From: Rhizobium sp. WYCCWR10014
Lineage (GTDB): Bacteria; Pseudomonadota; Alphaproteobacteria; Rhizobiales; Rhizobiaceae
Assembly: GCF_001657485.1 (NCBI RefSeq)
Contig: NZ_LXFU01000051.1
Span: 173,543 to 237,542 of the forward strand
Length of the DNA: 64,000 nt
Direction of reading: 5' to 3'
Below, one piece after another: positions 9,022-17,777 of the stretch (its first letter is position 1; each line of letters starts with the position of its first letter). Position numbers and translations under genes: made by a program. The notes beneath the pieces are model-generated. The model was not told where the DNA came from. It did no database searches and saw nothing but the letters and a program-made list of their open reading frames with translations.

Positions 9022-9065
9022 TCTTTTCCGAAACCAATCCGCGTTTCGACGTCCTCGCTCGGCTA
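9022..9065 (+). repeat. Degenerate duplicate of the ROK gene 3' end
   Basis: Positions 9022-9065 repeat 6990-7041. A 22-nt identical block (6990-7011 = 9022-9043) is followed by one mismatch, TTCGACGT (8/8), one mismatch, CT, an 8-nt gap and CGCTCGGCTA (10/10). The original encodes the last residues and stop of the ROK regulator; the copy sits in the intergenic space just after the AraC gene. The two copies therefore bracket the EamA/AraC pair (7065-8997) as a direct repeat. Confidence 0.85.
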
Positions 9066-9069
9066 AACC

Positions 9070-9087
9070 GAGGGCTCTTCGGCCCTC
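9070..9087. terminator. Hairpin between convergent genes
   Basis: GAGGGC (9070-9075) pairs with GCCCTC (9082-9087) around TCTTCG. It lies between the ends of the rightward AraC gene and the leftward oxidoreductase. There is no clear T-run on either side, so it may be a weak or Rho-assisted terminator. Confidence 0.45.
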
Positions 9088-9094
9088 CCGGGCC

Positions 9095-10096
9095 TCACTT
9101 CACCGCGATGACGACCTTGCCCTTGACGCGGCCTGTCTCCACATAGTCCAGCGCCTCGTTGGTCTTCTCGAACGGGAAGGCCCGGTCGATGACGGGGCGG
9201 ATGGCGCCCGCCTCAATCAGCGAGGTGATCTTGCCGAGCTGCGCGCCGTTTGCCGTCATGAAGAGGAAGGAATAGCCGATCCCGCGGCGTTGCGATTTCC
9301 GCCGGATGCCTAAACTCAAGAAACGAATGACCTGCCGCAGCAGCCAGCCGAAGCCGTTTTCCCTGGCGAAATCGGGGTCGGGCGGACCTGATATCGAGAT
9401 CAGCTTGCCGCCCGGCTTCAGGACGGCGAGCGATTTCTCCAGCGTATCCTTGCCGAGGCTGTTCAGCACAACGTCATAGCCCTTCAGCACTTTTTCGAAG
9501 TCGTCCTTCTTGTAGTCGACCACCACGTCGGCGCCGAGGCTTTTCACCAGATCGATATTTGCCGTGCTCACGGTCGTCGCCACATGGACGCCGAGATGTT
9601 TGGCAAGCTGGATCGCGATGGTGCCGACGCCGCCGGAGCCCGCATGGATCAGCACCCTCTGCCCCTTCTGCAGCTTGGCGCGCTCGATAAGCGCCTGCCA
9701 TGCGGTCAGCGCCACAAGCGGAATGGATGCGGCTTCTTCCATGCTGAGATTGGCGGGCTTCAGCGCGACATCGCCAGCGTCGATGGCGATGTACTCGGCG
9801 AAGGTGCCGATGCGATCCTGGCCGGGGCGCGCATAGACCGCGTCGCCGGGTTTGAACTGCCGAACGTTGGCGCCTACCCGGACCACGACACCGGCGACAT
9901 CATTGCCGAGCGCCAACGGAAGGCGGTAAGGCAGGATCGGCTTGAACTCGCCGTCCCGGATCTTGGCATCCAGCGGGTTCACGCTGGCGGCATGGATCTC
10001 GACCATGACGTCATTCTCGCGCAGCTGCGGTTCAGGGCTCTGGCCGAGCCTGAGGGCGCCGCCCTTCTTGTAGCGATCGATCAGGAATGCTTTCAT
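9095..10096 (-). CDS. NADP-dependent quinone-type oxidoreductase (zinc-independent MDR)
   Basis: A 333-residue medium-chain dehydrogenase/reductase. The N-terminal GroES-like part has VNPLDAKIRDGEF and GNDVAGVV, followed by a Rossmann domain with HAGSGGVGTIAIQLAKHLG and NSLGKDTLEKSL. No zinc-ligand Cys/His set is visible, so it belongs to the quinone oxidoreductase/enoyl-reductase branch that reduces alpha,beta-unsaturated carbonyls or quinones with NADPH. ATG 10096 matches the family N-terminus MKAFLIDRY. It lies 50 bp downstream of an SDR gene on the same strand, both divergent from an HxlR regulator, the common 'reactive electrophile response' layout. Confidence 0.85.
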   Translation of the reverse strand: MKAFLIDRYKKGGALRLGQSPEPQLRENDVMVEIHAASVNPLDAKIRDGEFKPILPYRLPLALGNDVAGVVVRVGANVRQFKPGDAVYARPGQDRIGTFAEYIAIDAGDVALKPANLSMEEAASIPLVALTAWQALIERAKLQKGQRVLIHAGSGGVGTIAIQLAKHLGVHVATTVSTANIDLVKSLGADVVVDYKKDDFEKVLKGYDVVLNSLGKDTLEKSLAVLKPGGKLISISGPPDPDFARENGFGWLLRQVIRFLSLGIRRKSQRRGIGYSFLFMTANGAQLGKITSLIEAGAIRPVIDRAFPFEKTNEALDYVETGRVKGKVVIAVK

Positions 10097-10146
10097 GAGG
10101 GCGAACTTTCGTTTTTGTGGTGCGCCGGAAATGCGGTAAGGCAGGC

Positions 10147-10962
10147 TCAACCGGGAAGTTTGTTGAATTTCCGGAGGCTCTTGTCGACGAAGGACTCGGG
10201 CAGGAAGCGGCGGATGAAACGCACCTGTCCTGCTGCTTTCCCGGCAGTATAGCGTCGCTTGGGCGACAGCGCATTGGCAGCCCGGATGACTGTTGCGGCA
10301 ACCACCTCGGGCGCATCTCCTTTTGAGACGATCTCGCGCATCAGCTTCTCCGCGTCGGCGCGCACCGCATCATAGACGGCAATCGGCCGGTCGGGGCGCG
10401 TGATGTTCTCCTCGAAGGAGGTGCGGGTGACACCCGGTTCGACGAGCACGACGCGGATGCCCTGTGTGCGCACTTCATGGTCGAGGGATTCCGAATAGCC
10501 TTCGATCGCATGCTTGGTCGCTGCGTAGAGCGCGTTGAAAGGCGCCGGGATCAGTCCAAGGATCGAGCTCAGGTTGACGATCCGGCCCCTGCGCTGCCGC
10601 CGCATCACCGGCAGTACAGCATTGGTCATTCTGATGGTGCCGAAAACGTTGACGTCGAATATGGTTTTCGCCTGCGCCGTCGTCGACTCCTCGGCGCCAC
10701 CGAGCAGGCCGATCCCGGCATTATTGACGAGCAGATCGATCTGCCCTGCCCGGCTCAGAACCTCGTCGACGACGCCCTGCACGGATTGATCATCGATGAC
10801 GTCGCAGACCAGCATGGTGATCCCATCGGCGGTGTCGGACATCGGCTTTCGACTGGTGCCGAACACCCGGTAACCGTCGCGTAGCAAGGCCCTCGCCGTC
10901 ACCAGCCCGATGCCGGAAGAAGCCCCTGTGACCAGGGCAATGCCGCGTTCTCTCTTGCTCAT
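10147..10962 (-). CDS. SDR-family oxidoreductase
   Basis: A 271-residue classical SDR with TGASSGIG near residues 14-21, NNAGIGLLGG, Ser in LSSILG, and the YAATK active site. The 'MSKRERGIALVTGASSGIGLVTARAL ... RVFGTSRKP' N-terminus is typical of oxidoreductases of the retinol-dehydrogenase-like type often found beside HxlR regulators. ATG 10962 is the first in-frame start, and its promoter region is shared with the divergent hxlR-type gene. Co-directional with the quinone-type oxidoreductase. Substrate unknown. Confidence 0.85.
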   Translation of the reverse strand: MSKRERGIALVTGASSGIGLVTARALLRDGYRVFGTSRKPMSDTADGITMLVCDVIDDQSVQGVVDEVLSRAGQIDLLVNNAGIGLLGGAEESTTAQAKTIFDVNVFGTIRMTNAVLPVMRRQRRGRIVNLSSILGLIPAPFNALYAATKHAIEGYSESLDHEVRTQGIRVVLVEPGVTRTSFEENITRPDRPIAVYDAVRADAEKLMREIVSKGDAPEVVAATVIRAANALSPKRRYTAGKAAGQVRFIRRFLPESFVDKSLRKFNKLPG

Positions 10963-11010
10963 CGACGTCTGCCTTCGTTTTGTCGTGGAATATCCATGCG
11001 CAGTCTGTTA

Positions 11011-11025
11011 CTATCAAATCGATAG
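11011..11025. promoter_or_regulatory. Candidate HxlR operator
   Basis: CTATC-n5-GATAG dyad (CTATCAAATCGATAG) midway in the 89-bp divergent space between the SDR gene (start 10962) and the HxlR-type gene (start 11052). HxlR regulators bind short dyads in exactly such shared promoters. No experimental site is known here. Confidence 0.5.
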
Positions 11026-11051
11026 CAAGTCACTACTAAAAAGATATCGAC

Positions 11052-11528
11052 ATGAAGAATCTTTCCGAACAGCCCTGCCTGATCGCCCGTAGCCTGGCAC
11101 TCGTCGGCGATGCGTGGAGCATGTTGATCATGCGCGACGCCCATGCGGGGCTGACCCGCTTCGATGAATTTCGCAAAAGCCTTGGCATTGTCCCGACAAT
11201 GCTGACGGGGCGGCTGTCATCGCTGACCGAGGAAGGATTGCTGGAAAAACGCCGCTATTCCGAGCGTCCGCCGCGCGACGAATATGTGCTGACGGAAGCC
11301 GGACGCGACTTTCTGCCGGTGCTGTTTGCGATCGGCGCCTGGGGCCGCAAGCACCGCGGCGGCGGTGCAGTCACCCGCTTCTTCGACGTCGAGACCGGTA
11401 CGGAGATCGATCCCGTCACCATCGACCGCGCGACCGGCGCGCCGATTGGAACACGTCCTATTCGTATCGCAGCACCCGGATGCGAGCTGCCTGCGGCAGA
11501 TGAAGCGGCACCTGACAACGCCCTTTGA
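11052..11528 (+). CDS. HxlR-family winged-helix regulator
   Basis: A 158-residue protein. Residues ~1-105 are the HxlR winged helix: CLIARSLALVGDAWSMLIMRDAHAGLTRFDEF, then MLTGRLSSLTEEGLLEKR and ERPPRDEYVLTEAG. A Cys close to the N-terminus (QPCLIA) is at the place where many HxlR proteins carry a redox- or aldehyde-sensing cysteine. The C-terminal ~50 residues are a variable extension. It is divergent from the SDR/oxidoreductase pair and probably controls it in response to electrophiles. ATG 11052 is close to the CTATC-n5-GATAG dyad, fitting autoregulation. Confidence 0.87.
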   Translation: MKNLSEQPCLIARSLALVGDAWSMLIMRDAHAGLTRFDEFRKSLGIVPTMLTGRLSSLTEEGLLEKRRYSERPPRDEYVLTEAGRDFLPVLFAIGAWGRKHRGGGAVTRFFDVETGTEIDPVTIDRATGAPIGTRPIRIAAPGCELPAADEAAPDNAL

Positions 11529-11615
11529 AAGCGATGTCAGTATCCCCCGCCATCCACCGCCTCCGGCGATGGCAAGGGTGATCCTCAAATAAAGCCCGCG
11601 GTGCCAATCCGAGCG

Positions 11616-13637
11616 TTACGACTGCTGTAGTCCGTAGAGTAGCGGCATCAGTCCTGCGAGCGCCCTGAAACGCTCCCACGACTTGGACGAAGGCTTCGTC
11701 CAGCCTGTTTCGGCAAGTGCGGAAAGGCGCGGGAAGACGAGGCGGTCGAAAACGGCGCGATCCGTCATCGGCTCGGACCAGATGCAGGCCTGGATGCCGA
11801 GGAGTTGCTGTTTCTGGCTCGCCGTCCAGCCGCCGATGGGATCGAAATTGTAGAGCTTCTCGGCATCTGAAGTCCCCGCCCAGCTGGCGCCGGGCTCATC
11901 CCAGTCGGGCCTGAGCGCCATGTCGAGGTAGTAGACCTGTCCGGGGCAGACGACGATTTCGTAGCCGCGCTCGGCAAGTTCGGCCGAGACCTCGACATTG
12001 CGCCAGCTGCAGAGATAGCTCTTCGATTTGTCGATGACATCGCCGTGGGCGGCCTCTTCCCAGCCGCCGGTGATGCAGCCCTTGCTCGCAAGGAAGCGCT
12101 GGACGCGGTTCAGGAACTCCGCCTGCAGGAAGGCGGCACCCGAGCCGTGGATGTCGTCGGCGCCATGGGTATTGGTCACGACGTTCAGCCGTTTGGCATG
12201 CGCATCGGCAACCTCGTTGCCGGCGACGCTGCGCAGGCGCTCGAGCGCCTCCGGCGAACCCGACCACGCGCCAAGCGGAACTTCGTCGGCGCCGAGATGG
12301 ATGATCTTGAACGGAAAGAGCTCGATGAGCTCGGAGAGGATCGTCTCGATGATCTCATAGGTCTTCTCGCGGGCCGGATTGATGCAATTGTCGGGAAAGC
12401 CCTGAACCGAATAATAGCTGCCGACCTCGGCCGGATCGCGCAGCTCCGGTATCGCCTGCAGCATGGCGTAGCAATGACCGGGGACATCGATCTCCGGCAC
12501 GATCTCCACGCCGAAGCTCTTGCCATGGGCGACGATCTCGCGGATGGCGGCCTTGGTGTAATAACCGCCTGTGCGGGCCGGGCTCGAACCGAGCAGCGGC
12601 GGAACGGCCAGACCGTGGCCGCGCCAGGCGCCGACCGCCGTCAGATCAGGATAGGCGTCGATCTCGACGCGCCATGCTTCGTCGTCGGAAAGGTGCCAGT
12701 GGAAGCGGTTGAGCTTGTTCCAGGCAAGCACCGCCAACAGCTTCTTGACCTCGGCCGCACCGTAGAACTGGCGGGCGACATCGAGATGCAGCCCACGCCA
12801 ACCCATCGACGGCTCATCGACGATCTCGCCGGAAGCCGGAAACTGGAAGACCTCGGGATGCAGCCTTGCACCGCGCCAGATCTGGCCGAGCGTGACGAGA
12901 CCGTAGAGGAAGCCGGTCCGGCTGCTTGCCTCGATCGTGATCGCCTCATCCTCGAAGCCCAGCCGATAGGCCTCCGGCCCGAACCCGACGGCATCCTTCA
13001 GGGCAACCGGAACCGCGCCTTCCGCCTCGCTCCGCACGATGCCCTCGACGGCAAACAGATGCTCGACCAGCGCTGCGAAGTTTCGTGCTGCCGCCTGCCC
13101 TTCAGCGCTCTGCGCCTGCGGCGCAAAACCGGCCGGCAGCGGCCGGCGGGAAGTGACCGACACATGGTTCGGCCAGGGGATGATCGACACCTGAACGGGC
13201 GCATTGATGGGAACCGGATAGATCTCGGCGCCACGCTTCAAGGGTGCGTTGCTGACCGAAGATCGCGTCGGCTCGATGGTGAGCACGATCGTGCTGCCAT
13301 CGGAAAGCGCGAGATAGCCGCTCGTCGCGCCGTCCGTCCAGTGACGGAATTGCCAGCTCAGCGCGTAGACCGAGATCGTCCAGGTCTCGCCGGCGCCGAG
13401 AACGAAATTGGCCGGCGGCTGGAATTCGGTGAAATTCGAGAGCCGTTTCGAAACCGTCGCGCCTTCGACGCGCCCGGCCGGATCGACACGACCCGGGCCG
13501 CTGACGCAGAGGGAGAAATTCGAAAGCGGCTCAGTGCCGAGGTTCTTGAGGCGCAGGACATAGGAAAACTCCTTACCATCAGCAGGCGGGTTCCAAAGGG
13601 TTTCAAGCCGCAGGGCTTTCGGTCGTGATGTGGACAT
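11616..13637 (-). CDS. Beta-N-acetylhexosaminidase, glycoside hydrolase family 20
   Basis: About 673 residues. The catalytic GH20 barrel starts near residue 280 with WRGLHLDVARQFY, then NRFHWHLSDDEAWRVEI and HLGADEVP. The Asp-Glu pair in GADE is the GH20 catalytic pair (Glu acid/base, Asp stabilising the acetamido oxazolinium). A strand-rich N-terminal domain precedes it. No signal peptide is visible (MSTSRPKAL), so it is expected to work in the cytoplasm. ATG 13637 is preferred over GTG 13643 because AAGGAAG lies 7 nt upstream. It is last in an operon with a peptide-type ABC importer, suggesting cleavage of imported GlcNAc- or GalNAc-containing oligosaccharides. Confidence 0.9.
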   Translation of the reverse strand: MSTSRPKALRLETLWNPPADGKEFSYVLRLKNLGTEPLSNFSLCVSGPGRVDPAGRVEGATVSKRLSNFTEFQPPANFVLGAGETWTISVYALSWQFRHWTDGATSGYLALSDGSTIVLTIEPTRSSVSNAPLKRGAEIYPVPINAPVQVSIIPWPNHVSVTSRRPLPAGFAPQAQSAEGQAAARNFAALVEHLFAVEGIVRSEAEGAVPVALKDAVGFGPEAYRLGFEDEAITIEASSRTGFLYGLVTLGQIWRGARLHPEVFQFPASGEIVDEPSMGWRGLHLDVARQFYGAAEVKKLLAVLAWNKLNRFHWHLSDDEAWRVEIDAYPDLTAVGAWRGHGLAVPPLLGSSPARTGGYYTKAAIREIVAHGKSFGVEIVPEIDVPGHCYAMLQAIPELRDPAEVGSYYSVQGFPDNCINPAREKTYEIIETILSELIELFPFKIIHLGADEVPLGAWSGSPEALERLRSVAGNEVADAHAKRLNVVTNTHGADDIHGSGAAFLQAEFLNRVQRFLASKGCITGGWEEAAHGDVIDKSKSYLCSWRNVEVSAELAERGYEIVVCPGQVYYLDMALRPDWDEPGASWAGTSDAEKLYNFDPIGGWTASQKQQLLGIQACIWSEPMTDRAVFDRLVFPRLSALAETGWTKPSSKSWERFRALAGLMPLLYGLQQS

Positions 13638-13658
13638 GGTCACTCTTCCTTCTGAAGA

Positions 13659-14129
13659 TCAGGTCTTGAGCATTCCGGCGTAAATGCCGGGAGCGGAATT
13701 GGGGATAGGCATGGCCCCGACGGCCTTTTCGTAAAAGGCAGAAGGGCCGACATCGCCGATGATCGCGTAGGCATAGCCCATCGCTTTCAGGTCGTTCAGG
13801 CTGGCAAAAAGCAATGCCCGGCCGATGCCGAGCCCGCGAAGGCCCTCGTCGACACCGGTCGGTCCGAAGAAGCCGCGCGCCGTCGCTTCATGGCAGGAAA
13901 AACCGACGAGCTTCTGTTCGCGCGTGGCGATGAAGCAGGTCGGCGGCTGGCGGGTCATGGCGACGGATGCCTTGCTCGCCCATCCCTCACCGAATTGTTC
14001 TGCGATCCAGCCAGTGATCAGCCGGAATTCCGGCGGCAGGGCACGGCGGATCGTCACACCCTCCCGGGCCATTCGCTCGGGCGACTGCGTATCTGGCGGC
14101 AGGGTGGAAAGGTTTACCAGATAGTCCAC
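13659..14129 (-). CDS. GNAT-family N-acetyltransferase
   Basis: A 156-residue GNAT protein. The acetyl-CoA pyrophosphate loop is visible as GVDEGLRGLGIGRALLFASL (motif A, Q/RxxGxG/A variant), preceded by the strand KLVGFSCHEAT and followed by AYAIIGDVGPSAFYEKAVGAMPI. It transfers acetyl groups to an amine; substrate unknown. It lies between the ABC ATPase gene (11 bp) and the GH20 gene (21 bp) in one operon, so an amino sugar or a peptide-like import product is possible but unproven. Confidence 0.8.
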   Translation of the reverse strand: MDYLVNLSTLPPDTQSPERMAREGVTIRRALPPEFRLITGWIAEQFGEGWASKASVAMTRQPPTCFIATREQKLVGFSCHEATARGFFGPTGVDEGLRGLGIGRALLFASLNDLKAMGYAYAIIGDVGPSAFYEKAVGAMPIPNSAPGIYAGMLKT

Positions 14130-14140
14130 TTTGCCATCCT

Positions 14141-15067
14141 TCAGCTGGAAACGCCGAGTGCGCGTATGAAATGGTTGGAGCCGACCTGCTCGATGACAGT
14201 CGATTCAGGACGGCTGAGCGAGCGTACCTTTTCTGCCTGTTCGAGGAAACGCGCGCTTCCGCCGGTCACGAACGGCCGGCTGCCATCCGGAACGGCTGAC
14301 AGCAGCAACCTTGTATAGGGATGGCGTGGATCGGACAGAACCGTATCGGTGTCGCCCCATTCGACCATCTGGCCGGCGAACATGACGACGATCTCCTCGG
14401 CCACATGTGCGGCCGTTGCGATGTCGTGCGTGATATAGAGCATGGCGAGGTCATTCTCGCGTTTCACCGTCGCGAGCAGATCGAGAATGTCCTTGCGGAT
14501 GGAGACATCAAGCATCGAGGTCGGCTCATCGGCGACCAGCACGCTCGGCGCAACCGCCAGCGCCCGGGCGATATTCACCCGCTGCCGCTGGCCGCCGGAG
14601 AGTTCATGCGGGAATTTCTGCCTGGTCAAATCGGGTTCCAGCCCGACGCTTGTCAGCAGACGGGCGATCTCTTCGGCAAGATCCGCCCTGGAGCCGCTCT
14701 GCCGATGCAGTTGCAGCGGCCGCGCCAGATGGTGGCTGACGGTGAAGGCCGGGTTGAGCGACGAGAACGGATCCTGGAAGACCATCTGCACCTCCCTGCG
14801 GTACTGATGCTCATCCTTCGCCTCGCCGCGGGCAGTCAGATCCTGCCCGCGGAAAAACAGCCTGCCGCCCGTCGGCCTGTCCAAGCGGGCGATGATGCGA
14901 GCGCACGTCGTCTTGCCGCAGCCGGATTCGCCGACCAGCGCCAACGCCCGCCCGGGAAAGAGCGAGAAGGACACACCTTTCAGCGCATGAACCGGGCCGA
15001 AATTACGCTGGATGTCTTCGAGCCGGATCACGGCGTCGGCGACAACAGGATTTGCCTCCGCTTTCAT
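14141..15067 (-). CDS. Oligopeptide-type ABC transporter ATPase, DppF-like
   Basis: About 308 residues. Walker A is GESGCGKTT, the ABC signature is LSGGQRQRVNIARAL, and Walker B is VLVADEPTSMLDVS, with the H-loop in LAMLYITHD. The C-terminal extension HPYTRLLLSAVPDG is the oligo_HPY segment of peptide/oligosaccharide importers. The start at 15067 overlaps the DppD-like stop by an ATGA, implying translational coupling. It pairs with the DppD-like ATPase to energise the importer encoded by the two upstream permease genes. Confidence 0.9.
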   Translation of the reverse strand: MKAEANPVVADAVIRLEDIQRNFGPVHALKGVSFSLFPGRALALVGESGCGKTTCARIIARLDRPTGGRLFFRGQDLTARGEAKDEHQYRREVQMVFQDPFSSLNPAFTVSHHLARPLQLHRQSGSRADLAEEIARLLTSVGLEPDLTRQKFPHELSGGQRQRVNIARALAVAPSVLVADEPTSMLDVSIRKDILDLLATVKRENDLAMLYITHDIATAAHVAEEIVVMFAGQMVEWGDTDTVLSDPRHPYTRLLLSAVPDGSRPFVTGGSARFLEQAEKVRSLSRPESTVIEQVGSNHFIRALGVSS

Positions 15068-15879
15068 GCCAAGACTCCCGAGTGATGCGGATTGCCTGGA
15101 AGCTGCGGAATGGCATTCCAAAGCTTGCGCGTATAATCGTGCCGCGGCGCTTGAGCGACCTGGCGAACGTCGCCCACTTCGACGAGTTCGCCCTTCAGCA
15201 TCACGCCGATGCGCTGGCAGAGTTGCGCCATCAGATGCAGGTCATGGGTGATGAAGAGCACCGAGAAACCATAGCTCCGCTGCAGATCGACGACCTGCTC
15301 GAGGATCTCCCGCTGCACGACCACGTCGAGAGCCGTTGTCGGCTCGTCCATGATGATAAGCTCGGGTCTCAACGCCAGGCAGATGGCGATGACGATGCGC
15401 TGGCGCATGCCGCCGGAGAACTGGTGCGGGTAGTCGCCGATGCGATGTGTGGGGATGCCGACGAGACGGAACATCTCCTCAGCCCGAGCCCTTGATTCCT
15501 CATGCGAGCAACCGGTGTGCCGGCGCAGAACGTCATGGAACTGCGCCTCGACCCGCATCAGCGGATTGAGCGAATTCATCGCGCTCTGGAAGACCATGCC
15601 GATGCGCTTCCAGCGGATTTTCTGCAACTCGCGTTCGGGCAGCCTCAGGAGATCCTGTCCGTCCAGCCGGATGCTGCCGCCGCTGATCCAGGCAGGCGCC
15701 TTGGAAAGACGCGTGATGGCATAGGCAATCGTGCTCTTGCCGCAACCGGATTCACCCGCCAGCCCGAAGATCTCGCCCCGGCCGATATTGAAGGAGACCT
15801 CCTTGACGGCGCGGAACTCTCCCTTGTCGATGAGGTAGTCGACATTGAGCTTTTCGATTTCCAGAAGATTGTCGCTCAT
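15064..15879 (-). CDS. Oligopeptide-type ABC transporter ATPase, DppD-like
   Basis: A 271-residue ATPase with Walker A GESGCGKST, signature FSGGMRQRIVIAICLA, Walker B LIIMDEPTTALDVVV and H-loop LFITHD, followed by the oligo_HPY-type tail RHDYTRKLWNAIP. ATG 15879 overlaps the stop of the DppC-like permease by 4 bp (ATGA); a longer in-frame reading to 16050 would invade that gene and has no homology. Cytoplasmic partner of the DppF-like ATPase. The pair is typical of peptide, opine and chito-oligosaccharide importers. Confidence 0.9.
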   Translation of the reverse strand: MSDNLLEIEKLNVDYLIDKGEFRAVKEVSFNIGRGEIFGLAGESGCGKSTIAYAITRLSKAPAWISGGSIRLDGQDLLRLPERELQKIRWKRIGMVFQSAMNSLNPLMRVEAQFHDVLRRHTGCSHEESRARAEEMFRLVGIPTHRIGDYPHQFSGGMRQRIVIAICLALRPELIIMDEPTTALDVVVQREILEQVVDLQRSYGFSVLFITHDLHLMAQLCQRIGVMLKGELVEVGDVRQVAQAPRHDYTRKLWNAIPQLPGNPHHSGVLA

Positions 15880-16778
15880 CGGCCAACCTCCAGTTCCCTG
15901 TTGCGGGCACGGTTGAGGCGGAACCAGCGCGTCAACGCCGGGCCGGAGCGCAGCTGCGGATTGGCGATCTCGTCGAAGGTGAAATTCAAAAGCGCGAGGC
16001 CTAGCCCCGTCAGCGCGATGCCGACTGCCGGCACCCCGATGTCCCACCATGCACCGACCATGATCGCCGAGGAATTCTGGGCATTGTAGAGCATCGTGCC
16101 CCAGGAGACCTTCAGCGGATCGCCGAAGCCCAGATATTCGAGCGTCGTCTGGGCAACGATGGCGTAGATGATGCTGCCGACGAGGTTGATGCCGATCAGC
16201 GTCGTCAGGTTCGGCAGGATTTCCACGAAGATGATGCGCCAGGCCGGCTCTCCGATCATCTTGGAGGCCGTGACGAAGTCACGATTGCGAAGCGCCATCG
16301 TCTGCGAGCGTGTCATGCGGGCGCCCCAGGGCCAGGAGGTCAGCGCGATGATCGCCATGATCGTCATCGGCCCCACCGTCCCGGCAAAGGAGGCGAGCAG
16401 GATTAAGAGCGGCATGTTGGGGACAACAAGCACGGCATTGGTCGCAAGATCGAGCACCGCATCGGTCCTGCCTCCGGCATAACCGGCGACGAGGCCGATG
16501 GCCGTGCCGAGAACCGTGATGGCAATGCCCGTGGCAAAACCGACGGAGAGAGAGCTACGGGCGCCCCAGACGAACTGGCGATAGACATCCCGCCCCATCT
16601 TCGTCGTGCCCATGACATGTTCGATCGACGGCGGCTGATGCGAGCGCCCGACACGCGCTCCGGGTTCGCCGGGCGCAACGATCGGCGCAAACAGCGCCAT
16701 CAGCCACAGAGCCATAACGATGACGAGGCCGGCCAGCGCTTTCTTCTGCCTGAGGATGGGTCGCAGCGTAAAGCTCAT
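15876..16778 (-). CDS. ABC transporter permease, DppC-like
   Basis: A 300-residue inner-membrane permease. The N-terminal segment KKALAGLVIVMALWLMALFAPIVAP is the OppC_N feature. Further segments include SVGFATGIAITVLGTAIGLVAGY, and the EAA-type loop for ATPase docking lies around ASKMIGEPAWRIIFVEILPN. Overlaps both neighbours (dppB-like by one base, dppD-like by 4), so it is translationally coupled within the operon. Confidence 0.9.
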   Translation of the reverse strand: MSFTLRPILRQKKALAGLVIVMALWLMALFAPIVAPGEPGARVGRSHQPPSIEHVMGTTKMGRDVYRQFVWGARSSLSVGFATGIAITVLGTAIGLVAGYAGGRTDAVLDLATNAVLVVPNMPLLILLASFAGTVGPMTIMAIIALTSWPWGARMTRSQTMALRNRDFVTASKMIGEPAWRIIFVEILPNLTTLIGINLVGSIIYAIVAQTTLEYLGFGDPLKVSWGTMLYNAQNSSAIMVGAWWDIGVPAVGIALTGLGLALLNFTFDEIANPQLRSGPALTRWFRLNRARNRELEVGR

Positions 16779-17758
16779 CAGACGGCCTCCCGTAATCTGG
16801 GATCGACGAGCCCGTAGATGATGTCGACGAGGAAGTTGGCGCCCAGCGTCGCGAGCGTCATCAGCAGCAACTGCCCCTGGATGACAGGATAATCGCGGGC
16901 GATGCTCGCAGTATAAAGAGTCAGCCCCAACCCCGGATAGTTGAAGACGATCTCGGTGACGATCGAGCCGCCGAAGACGGCGCCGAGCATCAGCGCCAGG
17001 TTGGTGAGAACAGGAAGCATGGCATTGCGTGCGCCGTAGCCGAACATGACCGTGAGGTGGCTGAGCCCCTTGGCGCGCGCCATGGTTACATAGTCCTCGC
17101 CGAGTACCGAGATCATCGATGAGCGCATGGTCGTCTGGAATTCGCCGATCAGGAACGGCGAAAGCGTCAGGACCGGCAGGATCGCATGGGCGAACACGCT
17201 GCCAATGAAGGTGAAATCGAAGGCGGGATCGAGGTTCGGATCATAGGCATATCCCACCGGAAACCAGCGCAGTGAGACCGCGAAGACGAAAAGTGTCGTC
17301 AGCGCCACGATGACCGGCGGCACCGAAATCATGATCACGGAGAGCGGCGAGACGATCGTGTCGAAGCGTCCGCCACGGCGCCAGGCCGAAATCGCGCCGA
17401 GCACGACACCGACGCAGAGCGAAAAGATGATTGCGGTGGTGACAAGGAAGACGGTCCAGAGCGTCGAACGGCCGAGAACCTGGACGACGGTCTGGGGGTA
17501 ATATTTGACCGAGACGCCGAGATCGAGGGTCGCCAACCCCTTCACGTAATCGACGAATTGCCAAAGCATCGGCTGGTCGACCGCGCCGAAGCGCGCCTTG
17601 ATCGCCTCGACGGCGGCAGGGGTTGCCCGTGGGCCGAGCTGGGCAATCATGGCATCGACCGGGCTCCCCGGCATGAGCCGGGGAAGAATGAAGTTCATGA
17701 CGATGGCGAACGCCAGGGCGACCGCATAGACGCCGAGGCGCCGGCTCGAAACGCGCAT
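16778..17758 (-). CDS. ABC transporter permease, DppB-like
   Basis: A 326-residue permease with six predicted membrane helices. The first is GVYAVALAFAIVMNFILPRLMPG with the family PGSPVD motif just after it. The docking loop is seen as TMARAKGLSHLTVMFGYGARNAMLPV, a good match to the EAA region of the peptide-type permease family. ATG 17758 lies 19 bp after the substrate-binding-protein stop, consistent with an SBP-B-C-D-F operon order. Confidence 0.9.
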   Translation of the reverse strand: MRVSSRRLGVYAVALAFAIVMNFILPRLMPGSPVDAMIAQLGPRATPAAVEAIKARFGAVDQPMLWQFVDYVKGLATLDLGVSVKYYPQTVVQVLGRSTLWTVFLVTTAIIFSLCVGVVLGAISAWRRGGRFDTIVSPLSVIMISVPPVIVALTTLFVFAVSLRWFPVGYAYDPNLDPAFDFTFIGSVFAHAILPVLTLSPFLIGEFQTTMRSSMISVLGEDYVTMARAKGLSHLTVMFGYGARNAMLPVLTNLALMLGAVFGGSIVTEIVFNYPGLGLTLYTASIARDYPVIQGQLLLMTLATLGANFLVDIIYGLVDPRLREAV

Positions 17759-17777
17759 TTCCGCTTCCTCGCGAGGC

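Noticed and set aside
12045..13628. 527-codon + strand frame opposite the GH20 gene
   Set aside because: Exact antisense of a well-supported hexosaminidase; no recognisable domain, typical third-position GC shadow.
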